The notes: generated from the letters alone by a model not told the origin. A stretch of 64,000 nucleotides of DNA from CBDDBH01 sp965225625 (GCA_965225625.1 CBDDBH010000030.1:263425-327424); one strand, 5' to 3'. Counted from the first letter of the stretch, positions 26,125 to 35,506 are shown. Made by a program: numbers and translations.

Positions 26125-28131
26125 CTATTGCATGCTATTTATTGCGTTTTCCAAGCGCTCGCGGTCGTCACGCTGTTGGCGCTCTGCGGCCTGTTCGTTT
26201 TCGCGCTGACGCTGCTCTTCGCGCATGCGTTGGGCGTTGCGCTCGCGTGCCGACAATTCCCGCCGTAGCCGTTTTACGCTGTCTCGCCCAGGAGCGGCTG
26301 CACTTGCAGCATCCAAAAGGCTGGTGGCCAGTTCGGCATCGCCGGCTTTTAAAGCACCTCGTGCTTCATCGACCAATAAATCGGCAACTTCGCGAATGCC
26401 CGATAGTGCGCTTTGATTGTCTGGTTGCATTTGTAAGATCTGTTGGTAAGACGTCAGTGCGTTATCACGCGGGGGCGTCACCAATTGCCCGGTACGCACG
26501 AAGCGTTTCGCCTTGGCCGACAACAGCATGATTTTGGTGGTGAGAGGGTCCTGGGTGGCAGAAGCGGCGGCAACCAGCAATGCCGCAATTTCCGTGTAGC
26601 CCTGACGTTCTGCGAAGGTTAGCGCATCGATTCCTTCTGCATCGGTCGCGGCCAGATCAGCGTTTTGTCCGAGCAATTCGGCGACGGTGTCGGGATTTCC
26701 ACCAAAGGTCGCGGCCATCAACGCTGTGGTACCGTCCGGAGCGGCGATGTTGGGGTCGGCACCGGCTGCAAGAAGCGCTCGCACTATTTCAATATCCCCC
26801 TGTAAAGCGGCCGTCATCAATGAAGTCCAGCCATTAGCATCCAAAGAGTTCAGGGCGACTTTTTGCGTGACAAGCTCCCGCACGGCCGCAAGGTCGCCGC
26901 GCTCAGTTGCCGCTATTAAAGCGTCGACTTTGGACTGTGCATCGACTTCGGTTTGGGGGATCAGCGATTTTATCTTTGTCAGCCAGTCGCCGTTATACGC
27001 CAACCATTCATTCTGCACGGCATACCAGCCACCGACACCTAACAGCAGAAATAAAAGTAACAACCACAGGACCGGTCGGCGCCGGCGTTCAGCTTGGGGT
27101 GCTGGCGCAGGTGGCTCGGCGGGAGTGGGGACGCGAAACGACGCGCCGAAATTTGTGCGATCAGAATCAACCGGTCTACCGGGAGGGGTGGCGGCTACGC
27201 TTAACAGCTCTTCGTCGACCTGACGCGGCGTCGGGCTTGTTTGGCCTAGCAATTCGGCGCGCCATTCGGCGATTGTCTGCGGACGCAGCTTGTAATTGAA
27301 GCGTAGCGCGTGATCTATCGCCATCAACAGGCGTTGCGAGTATTTGCCGGGCTCGGTGGTTTGATTAATAGACAAATCATCGTTCGACGAAAGCAGGATT
27401 TCCTGACTGCGATCGACCGCATCGGTTGGTGGAGCCCCGGTTACGGCGCGGTAAAGCGTTGCGCCCAAAGCGTAGATATCTGTCCAGGGTCCCTGCAGTT
27501 CGCTTTTGGTCGAATACTGTTCAAACGGTGCATAACCGGGCGACACCATGGAAGTTACTTCAGCTTGCGCGCCTACCGCCTGGCGGGCCGAACCGAAGTC
27601 GAGTAGCACGGGGGTTTCATCAATCCGAATATAGACGTTGCCGGGCTTGATATCCCGGTGGATGAACCCTGCATTGTGGATGAGCTCCAAACCATCCATG
27701 ATGGGAAACACAATCTTTTGCAACTCGTTTTCGCGTAATGTCCCGCGGCGATCGAGAATCGCCTCCAGGCTTTGACCACGTTCGTATTCCATCACCATAT
27801 AAGCGGTGTTGTTCTCTTCGAAAACGCTCAGGACGCGAACCACATTGGGATGCCTGAACCGTGCAAGCGTCCTGGCTTCCTTAATGAATCGCTTCAGTCC
27901 GGCGCTGAACTGTTCACGGTGCTTTTCGGAGAGCGGATGCACCGTACGATTGCCCTCGCGCACGGCAAGCTCGACTGGCAAGTACTCCTTAATAGCGACC
28001 CGCTGGTGCAGGTTGGAATCCTGCGCGAGATAGGTGATCCCAAAGCCCCCCTGACCCAGGATCTTCTTGATACCGTACCAATGTAGCTCGTGGCCCGGTT
28101 GTAATGCGTTACGGTGAACGTTTACCGCCAT
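26125..28131 (-). CDS. Membrane Ser/Thr kinase with ankyrin repeats and C-terminal coiled coil
   Basis: A 668-residue protein. The N-terminal kinase domain (about 15-285) has GQGGFGITY, the ATP lysine in VAIKEYLP, HRDIKPGN, DFGSAR and the activation segment SPGYAPFEQY. One transmembrane helix (VLWLLLLFLLLGVGGW, near residue 353) follows. About three ankyrin repeats come next (NGWTSLMTAALQGDIEIV, DGTTALMAATFGGNPD, GIDALTFAERQGY), then a helical TPR-like part and a charged Arg/Glu/Gln coiled coil to the end. The arrangement predicts a cytoplasmic kinase with an extracytoplasmic protein-binding sensor. It is read in the same direction as the REC-PAS gene but is separated by about 130 nt. Confidence 0.9.
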   Translation of the reverse strand: MAVNVHRNALQPGHELHWYGIKKILGQGGFGITYLAQDSNLHQRVAIKEYLPVELAVREGNRTVHPLSEKHREQFSAGLKRFIKEARTLARFRHPNVVRVLSVFEENNTAYMVMEYERGQSLEAILDRRGTLRENELQKIVFPIMDGLELIHNAGFIHRDIKPGNVYIRIDETPVLLDFGSARQAVGAQAEVTSMVSPGYAPFEQYSTKSELQGPWTDIYALGATLYRAVTGAPPTDAVDRSQEILLSSNDDLSINQTTEPGKYSQRLLMAIDHALRFNYKLRPQTIAEWRAELLGQTSPTPRQVDEELLSVAATPPGRPVDSDRTNFGASFRVPTPAEPPAPAPQAERRRRPVLWLLLLFLLLGVGGWYAVQNEWLAYNGDWLTKIKSLIPQTEVDAQSKVDALIAATERGDLAAVRELVTQKVALNSLDANGWTSLMTAALQGDIEIVRALLAAGADPNIAAPDGTTALMAATFGGNPDTVAELLGQNADLAATDAEGIDALTFAERQGYTEIAALLVAAASATQDPLTTKIMLLSAKAKRFVRTGQLVTPPRDNALTSYQQILQMQPDNQSALSGIREVADLLVDEARGALKAGDAELATSLLDAASAAAPGRDSVKRLRRELSARERNAQRMREEQRQRENEQAAERQQRDDRERLENAINSMQ

Positions 28132-28630
28132 GATCTGGATAATTTTACCGGACGCGGATCTGTTATTCGATTTACTGCGGCGCAGGCAGGATGTTACCCT
28201 CTAGAGACCGCAGAATATTTTACCATTCTTTAGCAATCAGCGAGTTAGCGTGCCTGGCGCTGACGAAACGGCTGTGTTCGGCCTGACGATTCCCCGCGCT
28301 GATTGTCCTTGACTACCGATGTTAGAGACTAAATCAGGCTCATCTCACAATAACTTGTTACCCGCCAGGGGCAAGGGGCCAAAACCAGGAGTCCCGTCTC
28401 CCCTTGCGGGAGAAGGCCAGGATGAGGGGTAAAAGTAGTCAGTTTCGCAGCTCGCCGCGAAACTGGTTCTTCATTCAGCCCTAAGATTGGCTCTATTAAC
28501 CTCGGTTGCCGCTAACAAACCCGCGGGGATATCCTGCTCCATCGGCACCGATGACCTGGCGAACCTCTATCGAGAACGATCGGACCCGCCCCTTTCCCAC
28601 AACCACCGGATTCCGCAAGCATTACAGCAT
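28132..28630. other. Intergenic region between the ankyrin kinase and the TetR gene
   Basis: About 500 bases carry no convincing coding sequence. The region contains the promoter side of the ankyrin kinase and one REP-like dispersed repeat (listed separately). It marks the left boundary of the catabolic island, whose base composition and gene types differ from the block before it. Confidence 0.5.
28393..28429. repeat. REP-like dispersed repeat (CTCCCCTTGCGGGAG type)
   Basis: The stretch contains the short palindrome TCTCCCCTTGCGGGAGA followed by AGGCCAGGATGAGGGG. It closely resembles the intergenic repeat of the form CCCTCTCCCGCAAGGGGAGAG that occurs in many proteobacterial genomes. Only one copy is present here. 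Function is unknown. Confidence 0.6.
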
Positions 28631-29275
28631 TCAGGGATCCATGGCTATTCTTAGTGCTTGCTTTTTTAGTTGTATCGCAATGCTTTCTTCATTTTCCTTC
28701 AGATCCACGTCAGCGTCATCGAACATCAGCATCATCCCCTCGACCATCGCCGCTATCATCGTTGATCGTTGCTGTACGACACCTTTTGTCAGAAGAGGAT
28801 TAATGTCCTGAAGCACATTTTTGATATTGGCTATGTCGGTCAGGTACATTTCGCTCAAATACTTGTTCTTATCAGGATCGCTTGCACCAACGAAGGCCCA
28901 TAGCTGGATCCAGAAATACCTTTCCTCAGGATCCTTTATCATGTTAACCAGGTAGTCCATCATTGCGAGAAATCTATCAATGGGCGTTTCCGTATCGCAG
29001 CCACGTAGTTCCTCGGCTTCCTGAAGATAGAATTCAGCGATATTGTCCATTAACCCCCTGACCAACTCTTCCTTGGTGGGGAAATAATATTGCACGTTAC
29101 TGAGACTCAAACCGGCTTCGATTGCTACATTTCGCAGTTGGAAACGCATGCAGCCCTCTTTCGCAAGTACCCTTTTACAGGCTTCCAGTATCTGCTTCCT
29201 GCGTTCCTCACCTTTCCTCGTTTTGGAATGTTTTGAACGCACAGCGGGCCTGGTTAGGGTTGTAGCCTCAGTCAT
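28631..29275 (-). CDS. TetR-family transcriptional regulator
   Basis: A 214-residue regulator with an N-terminal DNA-binding helix-turn-helix (residues about 25-75): RRKQILEACKRVLAKEG, then LRNVAIEAGLSLSNVQYYF, then PTKEELVRGLM, the usual TetR pattern. The C-terminal ligand domain is helical. An imperfect palindrome (29305-29318) lies about 30 nt upstream, and an almost identical site precedes the Rieske gene at 41249. Autoregulation and control of the catabolic island are therefore plausible. A CAGGAAAG ribosome site precedes its ATG. Confidence 0.92.
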   Translation of the reverse strand: MTEATTLTRPAVRSKHSKTRKGEERRKQILEACKRVLAKEGCMRFQLRNVAIEAGLSLSNVQYYFPTKEELVRGLMDNIAEFYLQEAEELRGCDTETPIDRFLAMMDYLVNMIKDPEERYFWIQLWAFVGASDPDKNKYLSEMYLTDIANIKNVLQDINPLLTKGVVQQRSTMIAAMVEGMMLMFDDADVDLKENEESIAIQLKKQALRIAMDP

Positions 29276-29304
29276 TAGTCACTTTCCTGTAACTCGTATC
29301 ACGA

Positions 29305-29318
29305 TTAACTGGAGTCAA
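29305..29318. promoter_or_regulatory. Candidate TetR operator (TTAACT-GG-AGTCAA)
   Basis: An imperfect palindrome TTAACTGGAGTCAA sits between the TetR start and the small ORF at 29326. A perfect version, TTGACTGGAGTCAA, is found at 41267-41280. On the minus strand the extended match is TTGACTCCAGTTAATCGTG against TTGACTCCAGTCAATCACG, 16 of 19 positions. The match is seen directly; binding by the TetR protein is inferred. Confidence 0.5.
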
Positions 29319-29325
29319 TAGTCAA

Positions 29326-29421
29326 ATGCCCAGAGTCGTCTTGATTGCCGGCACAATCATTCTCGTCAGTGGTTGCATATCAGCCGATGTTAGCAATACG
29401 CTGCGCGGGCCTGTTACCTGA
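29326..29421 (+). CDS. Possible 31-residue lipoprotein (small ORF)
   Basis: A small ORF divergent from the TetR gene. Its product starts MPRVVLIAGTIILVSGC and ends after 14 more residues. The N terminus looks like a lipoprotein signal with the lipobox LVSGC, similar in style to entericidin-type peptides. GGAG lies 11 nt before the ATG, which is somewhat far. It overlaps the 3' end of the convergent esterase gene by 8 nt. It could also be chance or the remnant of a longer gene. Confidence 0.35.
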   Translation: MPRVVLIAGTIILVSGCISADVSNTLRGPVT

Positions 29422-30349
29422 AGCGTGCCTTTACGGCATCCAGAACAATGGGCCAGGTGCTTGAGTTTGGGTTGATCATTTCGAAATGACCGGATTCGGG
29501 TGCCTCGACCAGCGTCACCTGCTTATCGCCAGCCTCTATTGCAGAATAATAGTAGGACGATCCGAGTATTCCGAAACCGCTCAGCCAGCCGACCAGAATA
29601 GTATGAGGAATCCCTAGTGGGATTTGTGCGTTGGGTGATGCATCACGGTAGCGATTTGGCACTTGCTTTGGACTGCCGCCTATCAAGCCGTTGATGACAT
29701 GCCCGCAAATCCGGTTATGGTAATTAAGTTCCAGTTCGGTACCGGGTTCCAGAGCGAGCACGCCCTTCAAAGGCAACGGATTGCGGGTGTAAATTTCGCT
29801 TTCGCGAGTAAGTTTATGTCTGATGGCCAGCCACAGGGCCAGGTGACCGCCAGCGGAGTGACCCACAGCCACGACCTTTTTCATGTCCAGCGGGTATTCT
29901 TTCGCGAGTTTTCTCACGTGATCGGCGGCGGCGGCGACATCGAGAAAGGTACCAGGCCAGCCGCCACCGGGATGTCCGACACGTCGGCACTCGATATTCC
30001 ATACCGCGTAACCCTCATCACGTATCGCCCCGGCGAGTGCCCGCATGTGGTTCATGTCAAATTCCGCCAGCCAGCATCCACCATGCAGCATTACAACGAC
30101 TGGAAACGGTCCTTTACCCTCTGGTAGATGCAGTTCGCCGTACTGCGAGGAATCTTCGCCGTAGTAGATGACTTCACCTGCCGGTGCCTGTTCGAGAACC
30201 GAGAGGCCAGAGTCCGACATGATGGTCCCTTTTTTACAATCAGGTTGTGCAAGCGCAGCGGGCGATGCCAGCAGAATCACAATTAATAGGGGCACTACCC
30301 GGCGAAATAAGCATTGTTTCAAAATGTAAGCGCTATAAGTCACCAGCAT
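29414..30349 (-). CDS. Exported alpha/beta-hydrolase (esterase/lipase type)
   Basis: A 311-residue protein with a hydrophobic signal peptide (about residues 15-34, ending SPAALAQP). The hydrolase core has the oxyanion-hole motif MLHGGCWL, the nucleophile elbow GHSAGGH and a C-terminal catalytic histidine in ESGHFEMI. It resembles the BD-FAE and acetyl-esterase group that cleave carboxylic esters, and its true substrate is unknown. It is read in the same direction as the FAD oxidase upstream (20-nt gap), so the two may form an operon. Confidence 0.85.
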   Translation of the reverse strand: MLVTYSAYILKQCLFRRVVPLLIVILLASPAALAQPDCKKGTIMSDSGLSVLEQAPAGEVIYYGEDSSQYGELHLPEGKGPFPVVVMLHGGCWLAEFDMNHMRALAGAIRDEGYAVWNIECRRVGHPGGGWPGTFLDVAAAADHVRKLAKEYPLDMKKVVAVGHSAGGHLALWLAIRHKLTRESEIYTRNPLPLKGVLALEPGTELELNYHNRICGHVINGLIGGSPKQVPNRYRDASPNAQIPLGIPHTILVGWLSGFGILGSSYYYSAIEAGDKQVTLVEAPESGHFEMINPNSSTWPIVLDAVKARFR

Positions 30350-30369
30350 CTGAATTGTTCTCCAACCGG

Positions 30370-31941
30370 TTAATCCAACGGTGTGTGAAAAAGATGTTCC
30401 GGATCGTGTTTATCCCTGAGGCTGTTCAGTTTCTCCCAGCCGGATCCAGAAAACGAAGTTTTTACCCGGGACGGCCTGGCAAGAAAATCGGCTTCATTGA
30501 TGTAATGTCCCTTGCTATAGGGCGTCGCCAGGGCCATGGTTTGATCGCGCCATTCAATATTTGCCTGGGTTTGTTTTGGGTCCGTCCACACGTTAAAACA
30601 GAGAAAGTAAATATTGCCCAGTATTGGCAGGTCATCGCCTGGACGCTGTTCGTCATGTGGTTTGAGGACGAAAATGATAGATGACTTGTCCGATGGCATA
30701 GCATCCATGTGAGCGATTAATTGGGCGGTCAGTGCCTGTGGTGGGTCGTCGGTCCACATGTTGTCGGCGGCATAGTGCCACGGCAGTGATACTGCATCTG
30801 CTTCATCAAGTAAGGACAATAGTGAGGTTTTTTCAAACTCATGCTTGTCAAGGCACGTTGCCTGTAACTCCTCTTCGGCATCGGCCAAAGGTGCCAACGC
30901 CGCCCGCGCTGATGCCTCATCACCGGCAAACGCTGTCGACTGCACAATGCAAATCTTCCCCGATGGCCCAGTTTGCCCGTTGGCCGTATCCGCTGCAGGA
31001 GCGGCGGTGAGTAAAAACCACGTTTCTACAAAATCCGGTATAGCCATGGCTTTGTTGTAAGCCCACGCGCTAACCTCAGACGCGACTTCGATCGGCCAGA
31101 CATAGGTACTGCGCAAAATCGACTTCGGGTTGTCATAAAGTTTGAGCGTAAAACTGGTGACCACGCCAAAAAAACAGGGTCCCGCGCCGCGGGCGGCCCA
31201 ATACAAATCTGTATTTTCCTGCAGGTTCGCGGTGATTAGTTTACCTTCGGCCGTCACAACATCGACTGCGTCGATATTCAGGCAAGCGGCCCCGCCCCAG
31301 GCCGGGCCGTTCCAACCCTGGCCGCCACCGAGTAGATAGCCTCCCATCGCTATTCTGCCGGGGTGAGCAACGGGGAATGCAAAATCATGCTTCGCCAGTT
31401 CCTCTGTCAGAGTTCTGCTATGAACTCCCGGCCCGACCTTCACCGTCCTGCGTAACGGATCGACATCAATACCCTGTAGTCGACTGACATCGAGTGCGAG
31501 GGTCCCATCAGCAAGAAATGACGAGACATAGTTGTGTCCGCCACAACGTATGCTTACCTGATAATCGTGCTGGCGTGCGAATTTTACAGTGCGGATGACG
31601 TCTGTCTCCGAGGCGGCCTGCACGATGATTGCTGGATAACGGCGGGGCTTGAACATCTGCCATACCAGTGCCAAGCGGTAAATTTCATATTTCTCGTCAT
31701 TGGCGGATATGACAGAGCCTTCGACACTGGCGCGTAATGTCTCAATGGCGGCGAGGTTCTCTGATCTGGCAAACACCCGCAGTGGTATCAGTAGGGTGCT
31801 ACAGCTCGAAACTAGAACGCTCGAGAACAGACCTTTAAGCAAGTCCCGCCGAGAGTAAAACGCAGCAACCATTGGACTGCGCCGACGGGTCGTCTGACGC
31901 GGGTTTCTCAGGGCACGCAAGCGCTGAAACAACATTTTCAT
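30370..31941 (-). CDS. Tat-exported FAD-linked oxidase (berberine-bridge-enzyme type)
   Basis: An oxidase of about 523 residues with an FAD_binding_4 domain and a C-terminal BBE segment. A twin-arginine motif SRRDLLK precedes a hydrophobic stretch, predicting export of the folded flavoprotein by the Tat pathway. Flavin-binding features are VSIRCGGHNYVSS (with the histidine often used for covalent FAD) and GGYLLGGGQGW. The C-terminal region YINEADF with RDKHDPEHLFH is the BBE end. I chose the ATG at 31941. The ATG at 31872 (MVAAFYSRRDLL) and a TTG at 31959 are alternatives. Substrates in this family are alcohols, sugars or phenolics. Confidence 0.87.
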   Translation of the reverse strand: MKMLFQRLRALRNPRQTTRRRSPMVAAFYSRRDLLKGLFSSVLVSSCSTLLIPLRVFARSENLAAIETLRASVEGSVISANDEKYEIYRLALVWQMFKPRRYPAIIVQAASETDVIRTVKFARQHDYQVSIRCGGHNYVSSFLADGTLALDVSRLQGIDVDPLRRTVKVGPGVHSRTLTEELAKHDFAFPVAHPGRIAMGGYLLGGGQGWNGPAWGGAACLNIDAVDVVTAEGKLITANLQENTDLYWAARGAGPCFFGVVTSFTLKLYDNPKSILRSTYVWPIEVASEVSAWAYNKAMAIPDFVETWFLLTAAPAADTANGQTGPSGKICIVQSTAFAGDEASARAALAPLADAEEELQATCLDKHEFEKTSLLSLLDEADAVSLPWHYAADNMWTDDPPQALTAQLIAHMDAMPSDKSSIIFVLKPHDEQRPGDDLPILGNIYFLCFNVWTDPKQTQANIEWRDQTMALATPYSKGHYINEADFLARPSRVKTSFSGSGWEKLNSLRDKHDPEHLFHTPLD

Positions 31942-32116
31942 GGTGGCTGCACTCTTCAATGTGCTGAAGGTTATAATTTGGTCAAAAAACTCAAAACAAT
32001 TAGCATATTTGCGAATTACTTAGAATATGGGTTGGATCATATATAATATTTAGGCAAAATACCAAAATAATTTAGACCAGGTTCGAGCGGCGAGAATGGA
32101 AACGGGGAGGATCTCA

Positions 32117-32242
32117 ATGGAAAATTGCATGTATCGATACGCTCTGAAGTCTGCCGTGGTATGTATTTCCGCAGCATGTTCGGTCGCATGTTCAAAATCG
32201 GAAACAAGCCCGGTGGAAAGCAGGCGGGTTGACCGAGCCTGA
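32117..32242 (+). CDS. Short lipoprotein-like ORF (possibly truncated gene)
   Basis: A 41-residue frame begins MENCMYRYALKS with a strong GGGGAGG ribosome site 7 nt upstream. A hydrophobic stretch with lipobox-like SVAC follows, and it ends shortly after. The good ribosome site and signal suggest the 5' end of a real lipoprotein gene whose remainder has been lost. The following DNA holds only gene remnants. I do not recognise the family. Confidence 0.4.
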   Translation: MENCMYRYALKSAVVCISAACSVACSKSETSPVESRRVDRA

Positions 32243-32320
32243 CTGCGTAGCAAGATCGAAAGATGCGAATGACGAACTATCACCTGATTCGGTAGCCGGC
32301 AGAGTAGTTGTCCAGAATCC

Positions 32321-32494
32321 GTGGCCCTCGAGTTTTATCACCACAGCGAATCCCCGTGCTGCCAGAAAATCCGGCTGCTGCTCGCCGAGAAGGGCATTGA
32401 CTGGGTCGATCATTACGTCAAGCTCGAGAAGGCCGAACACCTCACGCCCGGGTTCCTCGAGTTGAATCCCAAAGGACCTATCGGGTCGCGGTGA
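32321..32494 (+). pseudogene. Glutathione S-transferase N-terminal remnant
   Basis: A 57-residue frame starting with GTG reads VALEFYHHSESPCCQKIR, then LLLAEKGIDW, and ends LELNPKGPIGSR. This is the thioredoxin-like N-terminal domain of a GST, including the glutathione-contact region. The protein then stops and the helical C-terminal domain is missing. It is probably a decayed member of the aromatic-degradation cluster, where GSTs are common. Confidence 0.7.
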
Positions 32495-32656
32495 CTGGCG
32501 AATTGCAGCTTGAAGCTCAGGGCTTGCGCGGAGCATAGTCATACCGACTATCGTAGATATCCCTTCCGACTGAGTCGAGCACAAATTCAGAAAATGATCT
32601 GTTTGAGAAAAATGCGACGTATCCGCTGCCCATTCAAAGGAATTTCTCAAGCTTGA

Positions 32657-32836
32657 ATCAGCGAGGCGGTCTCGTTGTATCTGAACGGAGATGGACCTTA
32701 CCTGCTGAAAATCACCGTGTCTGCTAAGCATAAATCGTATGGCTTGCGTGCAAAGGATCCAACGGACAAGATCATCAAGGGCCTGCAGCCGCATCGATAC
32801 GGCGATCCGGTGGATGATATTGAAATAGACTACTGA
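32657..32836 (+). pseudogene. Unrecognised 59-codon remnant
   Basis: An open stretch after an in-frame TGA encodes a coherent protein-like sequence, for example LYLNGDGPYLLKITVS and IKGLQPHRYGDPVDD, with a stop at 32834-32836. No start codon is evident. It looks like the 3' end of a lost gene, 46 nt upstream of the hydrolase at 32883. I cannot name the family. Confidence 0.35.
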
Positions 32837-32882
32837 AATCTCGCCAGCATGCGACAAGAACAATAAACCGAGGAGCACAACA

Positions 32883-33743
32883 ATGAGCACGGATCCTATA
32901 TTCTTTTCCCGTTATGTACGGGCGGGCCTGTACAAGACCCATTACATTGAATGGGGCGACGGCATGCCAGTGATTATGATCCACGGGGGTGGGCCGGGCG
33001 CCGCAGCGGAATTTGGTTTTTACAACAACATCCATGCTATCGGCGAGCATGGGCATGCTATCGCCCCCGACCAAATCGGCTTCGGTTTAACCGACAAGCC
33101 GACAGATAAGGAATACAACCACCAGTTCATGGCCGAACACCTCGCCAACTTCATCGATGCGCTGTGTCTGGATGAAATTTACATCATGGGCAATTCGCTT
33201 GGCGCGTATATTGCCGCCCGTTACGCCCTCGATCACCCAGGGCGGGTAAAGAAGATGTTCCTTGTCTCCAGCGGCACCATCGGTACCAGCATGGGTATCG
33301 AGATGGGTGCAACTCCGGGGATGAAAAGCATGGTCGGATTCGATGGAACGCTGGATGGTTTGCGCAACTTTCTGACCGGAATTATGCACCACCCTGAAAA
33401 CCTCGATGAGGAAAGACTCAAGAAGCGCTACGAGTATTCGCAGATGCCAGGAGCTCAGGAGGCACAAGTTTCCTTCCTCAACTTCTTCCGCAAACGCCGT
33501 CTGGAAGATCCCGAGGCTGGTCAATGGTTCGACGTGCGCGAGCGACTTCCAAAACTCAACATGCCTATTCATTTTCTCTGGGGCCGCCATGACGTTTTCG
33601 CATCGCCGGAGATGGCCGACCAACTGCAGAAACTGCTGCCTAACGCGACCTTCGAGTGGTTTGAGGACGCCGGGCACCAGGTCCAGAACGACGAAGCGGA
33701 TCATTTTAATGAGGTCGCGGTGAAGTTCTTTTTTGGGATCTAG
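32883..33743 (+). CDS. Meta-cleavage-product hydrolase-like alpha/beta hydrolase
   Basis: A 286-residue cytoplasmic hydrolase of the BphD/XylF/MhpC type, which cleaves carbon-carbon bonds in ring-fission products of aromatic degradation. It shows the diagnostic HGGGPGA oxyanion motif, the nucleophile elbow GNSLGA, the acid in WGRHDVF and the base in DAGHQVQND. A GAGGAG ribosome site precedes the ATG. Downstream lies a remnant of a LigB-type extradiol dioxygenase, the enzyme that would supply its substrate, which supports the meta-cleavage assignment. The gene is intact, unlike most neighbours. Confidence 0.88.
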   Translation: MSTDPIFFSRYVRAGLYKTHYIEWGDGMPVIMIHGGGPGAAAEFGFYNNIHAIGEHGHAIAPDQIGFGLTDKPTDKEYNHQFMAEHLANFIDALCLDEIYIMGNSLGAYIAARYALDHPGRVKKMFLVSSGTIGTSMGIEMGATPGMKSMVGFDGTLDGLRNFLTGIMHHPENLDEERLKKRYEYSQMPGAQEAQVSFLNFFRKRRLEDPEAGQWFDVRERLPKLNMPIHFLWGRHDVFASPEMADQLQKLLPNATFEWFEDAGHQVQNDEADHFNEVAVKFFFGI

Positions 33744-33913
33744 GCAAGTTCCGCAATGCTGGCGGATTGGACATGGCGTTCTCCCGCAACCTTCCGCTGG
33801 ACCACGTATTCATGTCGCCGGTGCATTTGATCATGCCAGCAGATCCGCTGCCGATTGTCCCCCTGTTTCAGAACTGTACCGCACCGGCGGCATCTCCCAT
33901 GAAGTGCCGCTGA
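33740..33913 (+). pseudogene. LigB-type (class III) extradiol dioxygenase C-terminal remnant
   Basis: An open stretch immediately after the hydrolase encodes KFRNAGGLDMAFSRNL, then PLDHVFMSPVHLIMP and IVPLFQNCTAPAAS, ending at the TGA at 33911. The pattern of a DH pair, then a P-x-x-L-I-x-P stretch, then VP and an N with prolines, is that of LigB-type extradiol dioxygenases. The N-terminal half is absent. With the hydrolase it would have formed a meta-cleavage pair. The assignment is from pattern memory and is moderately sure. Confidence 0.55.
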
Positions 33914-34396
33914 CCGACTTGCGGGGCCTGGGTGATGAGGAAACAAATGGACAAAATTTAACTAACGGTAGTTGCGGCTATGTGCGACTTGAATGACAAT
34001 GCCCACCTTTTTGGTAAGCCTAAGATCAATCAGAATTTGGGGGAGTGGGCATGTACAGAGTGTCGCCGGTTGTTCGCGTTCCGGGTGTATCGTTTCGCGG
34101 TATCGTATTACTTTCGCTGCTGGGTTTTATGAGTTCGGTCCTTGGCCCCGGCTTTTTTTGTTGCAGGTTCGACCTCAGATTTCCAATCGCTCGCCGCAGG
34201 CTCGCAGCTCCTCCTCCGGTTTCAGTGTCACGGTTTCAATGTCAGGTCTTGCCTTTTACATGTCCTTGTGCCGGTCGACGATGTATAGAAACCCTTGCGC
34301 TGGCAAGATCCTGAAAAGGGAATTGCGGGAGCAGTAGTGTGAAGATGACCGCTCAGTGCTTGATACCGAGCAACAGTGGGTCACCGGTCCAGCACG
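33914..34396. other. Non-coding region with a half REP-like site
   Basis: About 480 bases have only short, unconvincing frames. A single copy of GTCAGGTCTTGCCTTTT (34241-34257), the same arm found in the repeat arrays at 35.6 and 38.5 kb, lies inside. The rest shows no gene that I can support. Confidence 0.5.
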
Positions 34397-35407
34397 CTAG
34401 TCGGCGGCTTCGAATCGGTAATAGCGAGCAAAGCGCATGAGCGATTCGTCGGACATGGAAAACAGGATTGTATCGGTGCCTATCTCGTGCTCTATCCAAT
34501 TCCAGGTGGGCGCCGTGAACGTATCTCCACGTTGCCACTCAAATTTTTTGCCGCCGATGGTTGAGCTGCCGGAACCCATCATCGGTACGTAAACGACATT
34601 GGCGGTAGAGCGGTACCGTCTGGTTTTCTGGTTGGCCTCCAGCCGCTCAACGAAAATACTGATCGTCGGTATCGTCGGTGCGTCGAGTCGAACCCGGCGA
34701 CCGAAGAATCCGTCCCGATCAACTTTCGCCTTGTCTGTGCGTGCCTGAATATCCGACCAGGTGAAGCGCATGGGCGATTGCTGTGTTAATACATCTACGT
34801 CTTGGAAGCCGTCTGGGTGTTCCTCCAAAAACATGGGTTACAGTAAATGCGTCAATGGTACATCCAGCCCGTCGAACCAATAGGCAGGCTCATCGCCATC
34901 GTGGCCGTGACCGTGCCAGGACCAACCGGGTGTGAGCACGACGTCACCGCTTTCCATCAATGTCTTTTCACTGTCGACCACGGAAAAACTGCCTCTTGCG
35001 TCGAGAATGACCCGCAACGCGTGAGGTGCGTGCCGGTGGGAACGGGCTTTTTCGCCAGGCAGGATCATTTGATAGGCGTTGACGAAGGTCTTGGTGGTGG
35101 CGAAATTGTTGCCTTCCAGCGGATTGCGCAACACAAGATTTCGCCTTTCCGCCAACTCTGTTCCGATCAAGCGTCCCGCCGCATCCAGGGCCCGTTTACA
35201 TTCCGCATAACGCCAATGGACCGGTGGAAATGAGCTGCGGGGCTCATGCCAGAGGATAGGAACGTCACGATCAATCCAGCCCGGCGTGAGATCCAGCTCT
35301 TTCAGTGGCGCGTAAATATCATCGAGCACATTTGCCTCATCAAGTGCGGCAAGTGTTGCAATTCTGCTGTTTTTCGTCGGCGTATCCATGCAGTGGTTCT
35401 GCTTCAA
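34397..35407 (-). pseudogene. Gentisate 1,2-dioxygenase-like bicupin with one nonsense codon
   Basis: Two frames in the same phase make one 336-codon gene. The N-terminal cupin (35407-34841) contains PGEKARSHRHAPHALRVIL and DVVLTPGWSWHGHGHDG, with iron-ligand histidines. The second half (to 34397) starts FLEEHPDGFQDV and has a degenerate cupin. They are separated only by a TAA at 34838-34840, probably from GAA. The family opens gentisate or related hydroxy-aromatics. The rest of the sequence shows no frameshift, so inactivation looks recent. A start 18 nt later (MDTPTKNSR) is equally possible. Confidence 0.8.
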
Positions 35408-35506
35408 AGGCTTACCTAGTTCGGGAGAACAGCAAATCGTTCTTCTGGTAAGGTAACCCCCACTGTTTACTTCGACAAGCTTCTTGCGCTCGAATGGCGG
35501 ACTTAT

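Noticed and set aside
26142..28086. Several plus-strand frames across the ankyrin kinase gene
   Set aside because: They are antisense shadows of a long, well-supported kinase gene.
32192..32890. A 232-codon open frame on the minus strand starting with a hydrophobic segment
   Set aside because: It has no recognisable domain and lies opposite a clear GST remnant and another protein-like remnant on the plus strand. It looks like a shadow frame.
33993..34337. A 114-codon plus-strand frame
   Set aside because: Low-complexity, Arg/Ser-rich translation with no domain. It includes a REP-like repeat arm, so it is probably non-coding.
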